6,241 bases of DNA from Cyclobacteriaceae bacterium (GCA_028279155.1 JANQST010000238.1:1-6241), one strand, 5' to 3'. Shown: positions 1 through 6,241, counted from the stretch's first letter. Program-made: numbers and translations. The notes: generated by a model from the letters alone, not told the origin.

Positions 1-1
1 T

Positions 2-1798
2 AATCGCTACGTCAATGAGGCAAATAATGTACTTAGTTTGTCTTGCAATGATGTCATGAACATTTTCGAGTCTTCTGAAAACCATGTATGGGTTGCCACC
101 TACGGGGGCGGCTTGAATAAGCTTAATCAGGATGGAACAGGATTTGTCAAGGTAAATGGCAATGGTTCAAATAAAATTTCTAACCTACTTACATCCATCC
201 ATGAAGACCCTGATGGTTATCTATGGATAGGCTCCTATGGTGATGGATTATTTAAAGTTAATCCGCAAGACTATTCAGTGCGGGTTTACACCGAGAATGA
301 TGGATTGAGCAATAACGTGGTATATGCTGCAATACCTCATGGAAATGCTATTTGGGTTAGCACCAACCACGGACTCAATAAATTCAATCGATTACTAAGA
401 AATGTTTCAAAGTACAGTGTCGTAGACGGTCTGCAAAGTAATGAGTTCAACTCTGGGTCCTATCTCAAAAGTACTACTGGAGAACTCTTTTTTGGAGGTG
501 TCAATGGGCTCACATTCTTTTACCCGGACAGCATCAAAGGAAATGATCTGCCATCAAAACCTGCCTTTACAGATTTTAAGATATTCAATAGGTCAGTAAA
601 ACCAGGCGAGGTTGTTGGAAAGGGGAGAACTCCACTGGTTGAAATGATCGCTGATTCCGGTCATGTTTCGCTTTCTCACTTTCATAACGTATTTACAGTA
701 GAGTTTGCATCACTCGATTTTTCCAGCCCCGAAGACAATAGGTATGCCTATCAATTATCAGGATTTGATCAGGATTGGATTTATACAGATTCACAGCAGC
801 GTTCAATTACATATACCAATCTTAAGCCTGGAGCATATTCATTTCAAATGAAAGCTGCGAATGATGATGGAGTTTGGAATGAGCAACCAATCGTGTTATT
901 TATCAATATTGCTCCTGCACTTTGGCAAAGATGGGGGTTCCGGCTTCTTGTTTTTCTTATCGTTGTTTCTCTTGGTGCGACATATGCGTATCGAAAAATC
1001 ACGAAAAATTCTCGTAGAAGAAGACATCTGGAATCAGAGATTAAAAAGCATACAAAAGAAATCTATAAGCAGAATCAGGTATTGTTAAATTCTGAAAATC
1101 ACTTAAGATCTGTTAACAAGAAAAAAGATCAGATGTTTTATGCGCTAGCGCATCATGTAAGAGGTCCGTTAACATCACTGTTTAGCTTAATGAAGTACGC
1201 CAATTCGGCAGAGAAAATGATTCCTGAAGTAGAACGGCTAAAATACATTCGACAGTTGAATGAAAGAGTAGGACATTCTCTGTTGTTGTTAGACAATACT
1301 TACTATTGGTCCTTAATGGAATTTGATGAGATTGATCCCAGAAATGATCTGGTAAATGTTAGTCAGCTTGTAGGTGAATGTATAGATCGCCATCGGGTGG
1401 CTGCTTTTTCTAAAAGTATTTCAATCAATCTTGAAAATGACCAGGAATATTATGTGAAATGTGATCGCAACATGACTTCAATCATCATTCAGAATTTGAT
1501 TACAAATGCAATCAAGTACAGCCATGTGAACGATTCAATTCAAATTCGTTTTATAACTGACGGATCCAAAATAAAGTTGGTGGTGGAAGATACTGGAATA
1601 GGAATGGATGCAAGTGAACTCCAAAGAATTCTTGACGAAAGCCAAAACATCAGCACAGCAGGAACTCAAAATGAAAAAGGTTCTGGGCTAGGGCTACAAT
1701 TAAGTAATCGAATGGCTAAGAAAATGAATTTCAACCTATTTGCAGATTGTAAAAAATCATGTACCAAATTTTACCTGGATATGCCGGTGGATTTGTAA
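2..1798 (+). CDS. Sensor histidine kinase with beta-propeller (Reg_prop) and Y_Y_Y sensor, 5' truncated
   Basis: The reading frame is open from the left edge (codon phase starts at base 2), so the TTG at 38 is not the real start and the N-terminus lies outside the window. Visible order: propeller-type repeats with W-(V/I)-(A/G/S)-(T/S) strands and GGLNK/GDGLFK turns (about 53-127, 176-262, 317-388, 440-527); a Y_Y_Y domain (about 692-889, including YAYQLSGFDQDW and the GAYSFQMKAANDDG end); one membrane helix (about 938-994); an RRRR-led coiled linker (about 1010-1132); HisKA with the H-box AHHVRGPLTSL, probable phospho-acceptor His at 1151-1153; and HATPase with N-box Asn (1505-1507), G1 EDTGIGM (from 1586) and G2 GSGLGL (from 1679). 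The family senses ligands in the periplasm and autophosphorylates in the cytoplasm. The protein stops straight after HATPase with no receiver or AraC domain, so it is not a full hybrid (HTCS) system and needs a separate response regulator. The ligand is unknown. The residue after the His is His rather than the usual acid. Family call is secure. Confidence 0.95.
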   Translation, partial: NRYVNEANNVLSLSCNDVMNIFESSENHVWVATYGGGLNKLNQDGTGFVKVNGNGSNKISNLLTSIHEDPDGYLWIGSYGDGLFKVNPQDYSVRVYTENDGLSNNVVYAAIPHGNAIWVSTNHGLNKFNRLLRNVSKYSVVDGLQSNEFNSGSYLKSTTGELFFGGVNGLTFFYPDSIKGNDLPSKPAFTDFKIFNRSVKPGEVVGKGRTPLVEMIADSGHVSLSHFHNVFTVEFASLDFSSPEDNRYAYQLSGFDQDWIYTDSQQRSITYTNLKPGAYSFQMKAANDDGVWNEQPIVLFINIAPALWQRWGFRLLVFLIVVSLGATYAYRKITKNSRRRRHLESEIKKHTKEIYKQNQVLLNSENHLRSVNKKKDQMFYALAHHVRGPLTSLFSLMKYANSAEKMIPEVERLKYIRQLNERVGHSLLLLDNTYYWSLMEFDEIDPRNDLVNVSQLVGECIDRHRVAAFSKSISINLENDQEYYVKCDRNMTSIIIQNLITNAIKYSHVNDSIQIRFITDGSKIKLVVEDTGIGMDASELQRILDESQNISTAGTQNEKGSGLGLQLSNRMAKKMNFNLFADCKKSCTKFYLDMPVDL

Positions 1799-1833
1799 GG
1801 CCTGACATCCAATCCGATGGATACCAGGCCTTA
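1796..1833. terminator. Symmetric hairpin between convergent genes, probable bidirectional terminator
   Basis: Arms TAAGGCCTG (1796-1804) and CAGGCCTTA (1825-1833) are perfect 9-bp inverted repeats. After a 2x2 A/C internal loop the stem continues with ATCC (1807-1810) pairing with GGAT (1819-1822), leaving an 8-base apical stretch. The left arm contains the TAA stop of the kinase gene, and the right arm ends 4 bases before the stop codon of the minus-strand permease gene (1838-1840). Placement between two 3' ends and the symmetry argue for termination in both directions. No long T-run follows on either side, so efficiency as a classical intrinsic terminator is uncertain. Confidence 0.7.
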
Positions 1834-1837
1834 ATAA

Positions 1838-4441
1838 TTACTCGTTCCTCAACACATCTGCTGGATTTATCTTGATGGCTTTTCTTACTTGCCCTGCCAC
1901 TGTGATAGTCATTGTTGTGAGGATTAGACCCATTGAAATGACAAATGGAGTGGCTGATAATGCTTTTTGATTGTCTGCAAAAATGCTGTCGATTAATTGC
2001 TGCATAAGCATGACTCCTAAGGGTGCACCAAGAATGAAGGATATCAAAATAATAATTGAGTATTGTCTTCCAGCAACTTTGGCCAAGGTTTTTGGTGTGG
2101 CGCCAAGCACCTTGCGAACGCTGAATTCCTTTAATTTACCCTGTATATTGAATGAGAGAAGTCCATAAAGTCCAAGACATGCCAGCAAAATAGCCATTCC
2201 CGTGATGATCATCATGATGGTGATATTTGTTGAATTCTCGCGATAGAAATCATCAAAAACATCTTCCTGAAACACACGATCAAATGGATCATTAGGAGCA
2301 ATTGCTTGCCATGCAACCTTTGCTTCCTGTTCCAATTCAAAGACTTTATCTGGGTCGGTTCGCATAGACAAATACCTTACATTGGACTTGTCCAACCCAT
2401 GAATGATAACAGGATCTATGTCCGAGAAAAAGTCATAGTAATGAAAATCATGAACGATACCAACTACAGTTCTTCTAACACTATCATATACAAAGGTTTT
2501 GTTAATCGGATCATCTTCCCATCCCATTTCCTTAACAAACATCTCATTGACAACAACTGCTGATTGTTGATCGAGCGTTTGATCTGTCAGAAACCTACCA
2601 TCCTTGAGTCTAAGTTCAAAAGTTTCGAAGTAGTCCTCAGAAACACCAATCAATCGGACAGGAATCTGCCGATTGTCATATTCAAGTGAACGTAGAGGTA
2701 CCCCACGTCCAATAAGGTAGTTGGATGCTGCATACGTTTGAACCATAGGACTTGCAATCATCTCATTGCGCAATTGCTCATATTGTTCTTCATCAGCAAC
2801 GTAGACTGAAAATGAACCTGCAGGATCATAACCCCAGTCTTTTTCAGACAAGTACATGCTTTGATCTGCAATTACAAATGAGCCAACAATGGTGATAACA
2901 GCCAGGAAAAATTGAAGTCCAAGCATGATCTTTGAAAAAAGATTTTTGGACCCGAATTTTTGATTTCCTCTAAAAATGGCAATGGGTTCGAACCGCGATA
3001 TATAAAAAGCAGGATATGCACCCGAAATTAAACCAACGCCCAATAAAAGGCTAACAAAGAAAATAATCAATGATTCTGGTTCACTGGATCTCATTTCCAA
3101 TTCCATTTGTGGTATTAGGAAGTCAAAACCTGGTATAAGTAGGAAGTAAGCCAGTAATGTGCCCACTATCAATGCAAACATGCATTGGAGTGTATTTTCA
3201 ACCAAGAATTGATTCACGATCTGCTTTTTTACTCCTCCCATTACTTTTCGCAAAGCAATCTCCTTCAAACGTTTGGTAGCGCTCACCACAGATATGTTCA
3301 TGAAATTGAAGCAGGCCATTCCGAGAAGAAAGGCAGAAATAAGCATCAAAGCAATTCGCCCGCCGGGGTGACCACCGCCACTAACCGAGCCAACAATTTC
3401 CCAACTCGAGAGCGAAAGTTTATATAAAGGGATAGGATCAAAACTTTTAATGTTCCACTCAGGGTTGCTCGCGTGTTGTAGTTCCTTATATTCTGGAAAT
3501 GAACCAGCGATGGACTCAATACTTTCACCTTCCTTCATCAATACAAATGTTGCATCTGTCAGGTATGACCAATCGTAATTGTCACGAAATTTCAAATCGA
3601 AAAAGTTATCGATTGGAACATAAAGTTCGTCAGTTAGTCCAGCGTTATATGGAAATTCATCCAGTACAGCGCCTACCGTAAACCGTCTGATGGTTCCATT
3701 CAAAAATTTAATCGAAAGCTCTTGACCAATGGGATCTTCATCACTAAAATATTTAATGGCCATTTCCTTGCTAATCACCATTTTATTCTTGTCATAAAGA
3801 ACTTGTTGATTACCATAAATCATGGGGTAATCAAACATTTCCATGTAGGTTGGATCAACGAATGTTATCAGCTCATCAAATACATCGGCTCCTGCTTTAA
3901 CACTGGCACTGGCAAACTCTATTCTTGCCATCGATTCTACAGATGGATGGTCCGCGGCAATTTTTGGACCTAGTAGAAGAGGAGAGTCGCCCCATCTTCT
4001 ATCTTCACCTTCCTGCTCCATGAAATTTGTAATCTGGTATATGCGATCGCCTTTGGAATGGAAGCGATCCATGTTAAGTTGCATATCCACAAAGATGAAT
4101 GTGGTCACAGCGAAGGCAATGGCTATGGCCAATCCGAAAATATTGATTGACGAAGTAACAAGGTTCTTCTTTATGTTTCGAAGACCTAGTTTAATATAGT
4201 TTTTAAATAGTAATGTCCCGTTCATAGTTGAGTATTTTGAGTTTGACTTTTTAATATTTGACCACCGAAAAAATCGAAAAACATCCCAGATGAATTTGAT
4301 TTTTGCTGTTTTTTGACCCTTTTGCTCGACTCTACGATCAAAAAGTTCATAAATATCCCCTTCAATCTCCTCCAGGAATTTTGGATTACAATACCACCTC
4401 AAAAAGCGGTCCGCCCAATATGGAGGGTCGGGGTGTTTCAT
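1838..4441 (-). CDS. FtsX/MacB-type ABC transporter permease with permease prefix domain 2
   Basis: This 867-residue inner-membrane protein is complete. Residues 1-65 form a soluble prefix (PPYWADRFLRWYC..., then LEEIEGDIYELFDRR) matching 'permease prefix domain 2', which in Bacteroidota sits on permeases next to PadR genes. The core follows: FKNYIKLGLRNIKKN, helix 1 (about 97-118), a MacB-like periplasmic domain (about 120-345), helices at about 362-385, 415-438 and 457-481, then a second half with helices at about 503-525, 739-764, 793-816 and 831-852 and a second periplasmic domain between them. Each half has the cytoplasmic FtsX-family signature (LKEIALRKVMGG at 392-403, LKEFSVRKVLGAT at 770-782), and the protein ends in the usual NPADVLRNE-like tail. 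Such proteins are thought to couple to an ABC ATPase for mechanotransmission or export; no ATPase gene is seen here and the substrate is unknown. The start overlaps the stop of the upstream PadR gene by 4 bp (ATGA), so translation is probably coupled and expression PadR-controlled. Met73 resembles the usual start of prefix-less relatives. Confidence 0.93.
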   Translation of the reverse strand: MKHPDPPYWADRFLRWYCNPKFLEEIEGDIYELFDRRVEQKGQKTAKIKFIWDVFRFFRWSNIKKSNSKYSTMNGTLLFKNYIKLGLRNIKKNLVTSSINIFGLAIAIAFAVTTFIFVDMQLNMDRFHSKGDRIYQITNFMEQEGEDRRWGDSPLLLGPKIAADHPSVESMARIEFASASVKAGADVFDELITFVDPTYMEMFDYPMIYGNQQVLYDKNKMVISKEMAIKYFSDEDPIGQELSIKFLNGTIRRFTVGAVLDEFPYNAGLTDELYVPIDNFFDLKFRDNYDWSYLTDATFVLMKEGESIESIAGSFPEYKELQHASNPEWNIKSFDPIPLYKLSLSSWEIVGSVSGGGHPGGRIALMLISAFLLGMACFNFMNISVVSATKRLKEIALRKVMGGVKKQIVNQFLVENTLQCMFALIVGTLLAYFLLIPGFDFLIPQMELEMRSSEPESLIIFFVSLLLGVGLISGAYPAFYISRFEPIAIFRGNQKFGSKNLFSKIMLGLQFFLAVITIVGSFVIADQSMYLSEKDWGYDPAGSFSVYVADEEQYEQLRNEMIASPMVQTYAASNYLIGRGVPLRSLEYDNRQIPVRLIGVSEDYFETFELRLKDGRFLTDQTLDQQSAVVVNEMFVKEMGWEDDPINKTFVYDSVRRTVVGIVHDFHYYDFFSDIDPVIIHGLDKSNVRYLSMRTDPDKVFELEQEAKVAWQAIAPNDPFDRVFQEDVFDDFYRENSTNITIMMIITGMAILLACLGLYGLLSFNIQGKLKEFSVRKVLGATPKTLAKVAGRQYSIIILISFILGAPLGVMLMQQLIDSIFADNQKALSATPFVISMGLILTTMTITVAGQVRKAIKINPADVLRNE
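4438..4441 (-). promoter_or_regulatory. ATGA stop/start overlap coupling PadR and permease translation
   Basis: On the minus strand the permease ATG (4441-4439) shares bases with the PadR TGA (4440-4438). With no ribosome-binding sequence visible just upstream, re-initiation by the terminating ribosome is the likely way the permease is translated. This is inference from the arrangement. Confidence 0.6.
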
Positions 4442-4773
4442 ATCGAGAAGTTGAAAGTGAGATCAGGAATGCTGTTGTATAATGAAGTCCGGACAGCAAT
4501 TGTTTGATCCAGAATCTCCTTGCCTGCTTTAGTTAATGTGAACAATCGTTTGCGCCTACCACCACGAGCATTGGTAGACCCACCCATACGAGAAATTAAC
4601 AAGCTCTTTTCTTCAAGCCTTCGCAATACCGCATGAACTGCGCTGATGTTTAGATCTCTTCCGGTCTTTTCACGAAGTTCATCCATTACTGCAACGCCAT
4701 AGGCCTCATCAAACAGAGAACCTACAGTAAGCATTATTAATTCTTCAAGTTCACCAAGATTGGTTCCTTTCAT
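4438..4773 (-). CDS. PadR family transcriptional regulator (partner of prefix-2 permease)
   Basis: A 111-residue winged-helix DNA-binding protein. The start MKGTNLGELEELIMLTV and the YGVAVMDELREKTGR helix, followed by the recognition region SAVHAVLRRLEEKSLL (about 44-59) and the wing GGRRKRLFTLTKAGKEIL (about 71-88), are typical of PadR proteins encoded upstream of prefix-domain-2 permeases. The C-terminal part after the wing is short (about 20 residues), as in the small PadR class, so dimerisation rests on one helix and no separate ligand domain is seen. Its TGA stop overlaps the permease ATG. By analogy with known PadR proteins it should repress its own operon, probably by binding the 144-bp divergent region directly upstream; the inducer is unknown. 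No clear Shine-Dalgarno precedes the ATG, as is common in Bacteroidota. The Met at 4771-4773 was chosen because it begins exactly at the conserved MKGT motif. Confidence 0.93.
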   Translation of the reverse strand: MKGTNLGELEELIMLTVGSLFDEAYGVAVMDELREKTGRDLNISAVHAVLRRLEEKSLLISRMGGSTNARGGRRKRLFTLTKAGKEILDQTIAVRTSLYNSIPDLTFNFSI

Positions 4774-4788
4774 ATCGATTTTGATTTG

Positions 4789-4879
4789 TTGTAGAAAACG
4801 TGAAAATAATAAATTAGTTGTAGTTATTGTGAAAGAAATAGATGAAACTAATTTTCGATGTTTTCGTTATGCATTGTAG
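4789..4879 (+). repeat. Three direct copies of TTGTAG in the divergent region
   Basis: TTGTAG occurs at 4789-4794, 4818-4823 and 4874-4879, all in the same orientation; the first two are preceded by G and the third by A. Start-to-start distances are 29 and 56 bp. They may be regulator half-sites or chance repeats in low-complexity DNA. Confidence 0.3.
4826..4856 (+). promoter_or_regulatory. Candidate Bacteroidota-type promoter for the plus-strand PadR operon
   Basis: ATTG at 4826-4829 resembles the -33 TTTG element. TAATTTTC at 4849-4856 matches the -7 consensus TAnnTTTG at all but the last base, with 19 bp between the two, in the usual range for the primary sigma factor of Bacteroidota. It would give a leader of roughly 55 bases before the ATG at 4918. 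In such AT-rich DNA a match of this quality can occur by chance. Confidence 0.35.
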
Positions 4880-4881
4880 TG

Positions 4882-4893
4882 CTATGTATATAG
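4882..4893. promoter_or_regulatory. Near-palindrome CTATGTATATAG, possible PadR operator
   Basis: Five of the six base pairs in this 12-bp element are symmetric (only the G/T pair at 4886/4889 fails). It lies 24 bp before the start codon of the plus-strand PadR gene and just downstream of the promoter candidate, where a bound repressor could block transcription. Known PadR operators are AT-rich dyads often with ATGT/ACAT half-sites, and the left half here contains ATGT. No binding evidence exists in the sequence itself. Confidence 0.35.
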
Positions 4894-4917
4894 AATGAAT
4901 TGAATAACTAGAAAGTC

Positions 4918-5256
4918 ATGATATCTAAGAACTTAACAGCCGCATCAACCAAGCCTATTATCCTTGGCATCCTTAAGCAGGGAAATAGCTATGGTTATCT
5001 GATTATCAAAAAAATCAAGGAGTTATCCGGAGGTAAAATGGAATGGTCTGACGGAATGTTGTATCCTGTGTTGCACAGGTTGGAAAAGGAGGGGAGTATA
5101 AAGTCCAAATGGGTAATGGAGGGGGAAGCTCGTCCGAGAAAATACTATGAGATTACCCCATCAGGTAAGAAAGTATTGGCTACTGAAATGGAACAATGGA
5201 TTCAGGTGAATGCTGTGATAGAAAGTTTATGGAACACTAAAGCAGCTTCAAGTTAG
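4918..5256 (+). CDS. PadR family transcriptional regulator (partner of prefix-1 permease)
   Basis: A 112-residue winged-helix regulator. It begins MISKNLTAASTKPIILGIL, continues with the helix SYGYLIIKKIKELSGGKMEW, has the highly conserved recognition-helix block SDGMLYPVLHRLEKEG (about 44-59), and a wing with PRKYYEITPSGKKVL (about 73-87). A C-terminal helix (about 88-106) is the likely dimer contact. It is clearly a different PadR subgroup from the divergent one: it has the WSDGMLYPVLHRLE signature rather than SAVHAVLRRLEEK, and no GGRRKR wing. The ATG at 4918 fits the conserved N-terminus; no Shine-Dalgarno is visible. The next gene starts 6 bp after the stop, so the two form an operon, and this protein probably represses it from the upstream divergent region. 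Its inducer is unknown. Confidence 0.93.
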   Translation: MISKNLTAASTKPIILGILKQGNSYGYLIIKKIKELSGGKMEWSDGMLYPVLHRLEKEGSIKSKWVMEGEARPRKYYEITPSGKKVLATEMEQWIQVNAVIESLWNTKAASS

Positions 5257-5262
5257 AATTCT

Positions 5263-6241
5263 ATGTTCATCCTTGAGGAAAGAATTAATAATTGGCTCAA
5301 ATCATTTCGAAAGCATCGAGCATTCAATCACGGTTCGATTCGTGAAATGGAGCTTCACCTAAGGGATCACATTGATGATCTTATTTCAGAAGGTTATTCA
5401 GAGAAAGATGCCTTTGATGCTGCTGTAAAGGAATTCGGTGATATTAAACCGATGGCCAAAGAGGAGTATTGGAATCTTACACTTAAATCAAATTTAAATA
5501 CTGCCATGATAAAGAACTACCTGAAAATTACTTTTAGAAATTTCAGAAAACATAAATCCTACGCTTTTGTAAACATTTTTGGCTTGACCATTGGGTTATC
5601 AATTGTACTCCTAATTGGTCTCTTTGTCACCGATGAATTAAGCTTTGATAAGTTTCATGAAAATAAAGAAAACCTCTATCGAGTGGTTGAGAATCAATAT
5701 TATGCAGGACAGCCGGTATTTCCTGTCGCTGTTACACCTACTGCATTGGCACCCTCTTTAGTTGAAGAATACCCTGAGATAATCAAATCAACAAGAGTAG
5801 CAATAGATGCCGATGAGTTTGAGCTAGGTGAAACTAAAATTATGGAAAATGATGGGATCTTTGTCGATAGGGATTTTTTCGAAATGTTTTCTTTCGAACT
5901 GAAGAATGGCAGTGTCAATGACTTCACAGGAAAACTAAACAGTCTAATCCTGACAAAAGAACTTGCCTCAAAATACTATTCTAATAAAAATCCAATTGGT
6001 GAAATAATACGATTGAATGGAGAAGATCATGAGATCACCGGGATCATTGAGGATGCACCGAAAAACTCTCATCTCAATTTCAAATACATCAAGAATTTTG
6101 ATAATTATCTGGCAGGTGACACCAGTCGAGCGAATAACTGGCGATCCAACTGGCTCTATACCTATGTGCAAATGAATCCAGCAGCTGTTTTGGACACAGT
6201 GAATAACAAGATTATTGGTCAGATTAAAGCCAACAATGAGA
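5263..6241 (+). CDS. FtsX/MacB-type ABC transporter permease with HAAS-like permease prefix domain 1, 3' truncated
   Basis: The frame opens at ATG 5263 and stays open for 326 codons to the window edge, so the C-terminal half or more lies outside. Residues 1-75 form a cytoplasmic helical prefix (MFILEERINNWLKSF, then ELHLRDHIDDL..EGYSEKDAFDAAVKEFGD) with the ELRxH...G.sE.dA....FGD pattern of 'permease prefix domain 1', which resembles the HAAS domain found with PadR regulators. The permease core begins near Met82 (MIKNYLKITFRNFRKHKSY), with helix 1 at about 101-123, then DELSFDKFHENKENLYRV and a MacB-like periplasmic domain including LTKELASKYYSNKNPIGE and EITGIIEDAPKNSHL. The core is paralogous to the minus-strand permease (the same FGL helix, FH, IY/LYR, KEMA/KELA and DPIGQ/NPIGE positions), but the prefix is unrelated in pattern. 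It starts 6 bp after the PadR stop and is surely co-transcribed. The ATPase partner and substrate are unknown. Confidence 0.92.
   Translation, partial: MFILEERINNWLKSFRKHRAFNHGSIREMELHLRDHIDDLISEGYSEKDAFDAAVKEFGDIKPMAKEEYWNLTLKSNLNTAMIKNYLKITFRNFRKHKSYAFVNIFGLTIGLSIVLLIGLFVTDELSFDKFHENKENLYRVVENQYYAGQPVFPVAVTPTALAPSLVEEYPEIIKSTRVAIDADEFELGETKIMENDGIFVDRDFFEMFSFELKNGSVNDFTGKLNSLILTKELASKYYSNKNPIGEIIRLNGEDHEITGIIEDAPKNSHLNFKYIKNFDNYLAGDTSRANNWRSNWLYTYVQMNPAAVLDTVNNKIIGQIKANNE

Larger units (their letters stand above)
4774..4917. promoter_or_regulatory. Divergent control region between two PadR genes
   Basis: This 144-bp, strongly AT-rich non-coding stretch separates the start codons of two PadR genes facing away from each other, so promoters and operators of both operons must lie here unless they extend into the genes. 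It contains a plus-strand promoter candidate (4826-4856), a near-palindrome (4882-4893) and three copies of TTGTAG (4789, 4818, 4874). For the minus-strand operon I see no convincing promoter: the minus strand has no TTG for a -33 element in the first ~100 bases upstream of the start codon. Confidence 0.75.

Noticed and set aside
38..40. TTG as the start codon of the kinase gene
   Set aside because: The same frame is open to base 2 and the upstream codons read NRYVNEANNVLSLS, the typical linker before a propeller repeat, so the gene simply runs off the left edge.
861..1088. 75-residue plus-strand frame inside the kinase gene
   Set aside because: It overlaps the Y_Y_Y, membrane and linker region of the kinase in another frame and resembles no known protein; it is a shadow.
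3346..3528. 60-residue minus-strand frame inside the permease gene
   Set aside because: Out of frame with the permease and without domain content; same-strand shadow.
1971..3973. Several short plus-strand frames opposite the prefix-2 permease
   Set aside because: All lie antisense to a complete, well-supported coding sequence, with no recognisable domains.
4313..4507. 64-residue plus-strand frame across the PadR/permease junction
   Set aside because: Antisense to the overlap of two clear genes, with no recognisable domain.
4844..4856. Short GAAA...TTTC inverted repeat
   Set aside because: Only a 4-bp stem of low-complexity sequence; too weak to call an operator and it overlaps the better promoter candidate.
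5700..6171. Two minus-strand frames (75 and 67 residues) near the right edge
   Set aside because: Both are antisense to the truncated prefix-1 permease, whose frame is continuous and matches its family throughout.
1..6241. Mobile element, CRISPR array, defence system or RNA gene
   Set aside because: No transposase, terminal repeats, regularly spaced repeats, nuclease or effector motifs, or tRNA-like folds were seen; coding density and style are uniform across the window.

Overview
The window reads as a chromosomal segment from a Bacteroidota bacterium, plausibly of the Cytophagales group. This rests on four things seen in the sequence: a two-component sensor kinase of the beta-propeller plus Y_Y_Y type, FtsX/MacB-type permeases with PadR regulators beside them, AT-rich composition with no clear Shine-Dalgarno sequences, and a promoter candidate resembling the Bacteroidota TTTG / TAnnTTTG consensus. 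The genus cannot be fixed from this sequence.

Layout, left to right. Positions 2-1798 (+) hold the 3' part of a sensor histidine kinase gene that runs in from the left edge. It encodes propeller repeats, a Y_Y_Y domain, one membrane segment, a basic coiled linker, and HisKA and HATPase domains, and it ends without a receiver or AraC domain. A strong symmetric hairpin at 1796-1833 separates it from the converging gene on the minus strand and probably terminates both. Positions 4773 down to 1838 (-) form a two-gene operon: a PadR-type repressor whose stop codon overlaps the start of a full-length, 867-residue, eight-helix FtsX/MacB-type permease carrying a cytoplasmic 'permease prefix domain 2'. 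A 144-bp divergent intergenic region (4774-4917) follows. Positions 4918 to the right edge (+) hold a second PadR gene and, 6 bp later, a second FtsX/MacB-type permease, cut by the window edge, with a different, HAAS-like N-terminal prefix ('permease prefix domain 1').

The central theme is a back-to-back pair of PadR-permease cassettes sharing one control region. Each PadR protein probably represses its own operon and perhaps the neighbouring one. The permeases probably act with an ABC ATPase encoded elsewhere, since none is present here. Their substrates cannot be read from the sequence. The sensor kinase is convergent with this module and need not be linked to it in function. I found no RNA genes, insertion sequences, CRISPR arrays or clear signs of recent transfer. 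I also found no convincing wholly new system; the most interesting material is the paired cassettes with two prefix types and their shared regulatory DNA.
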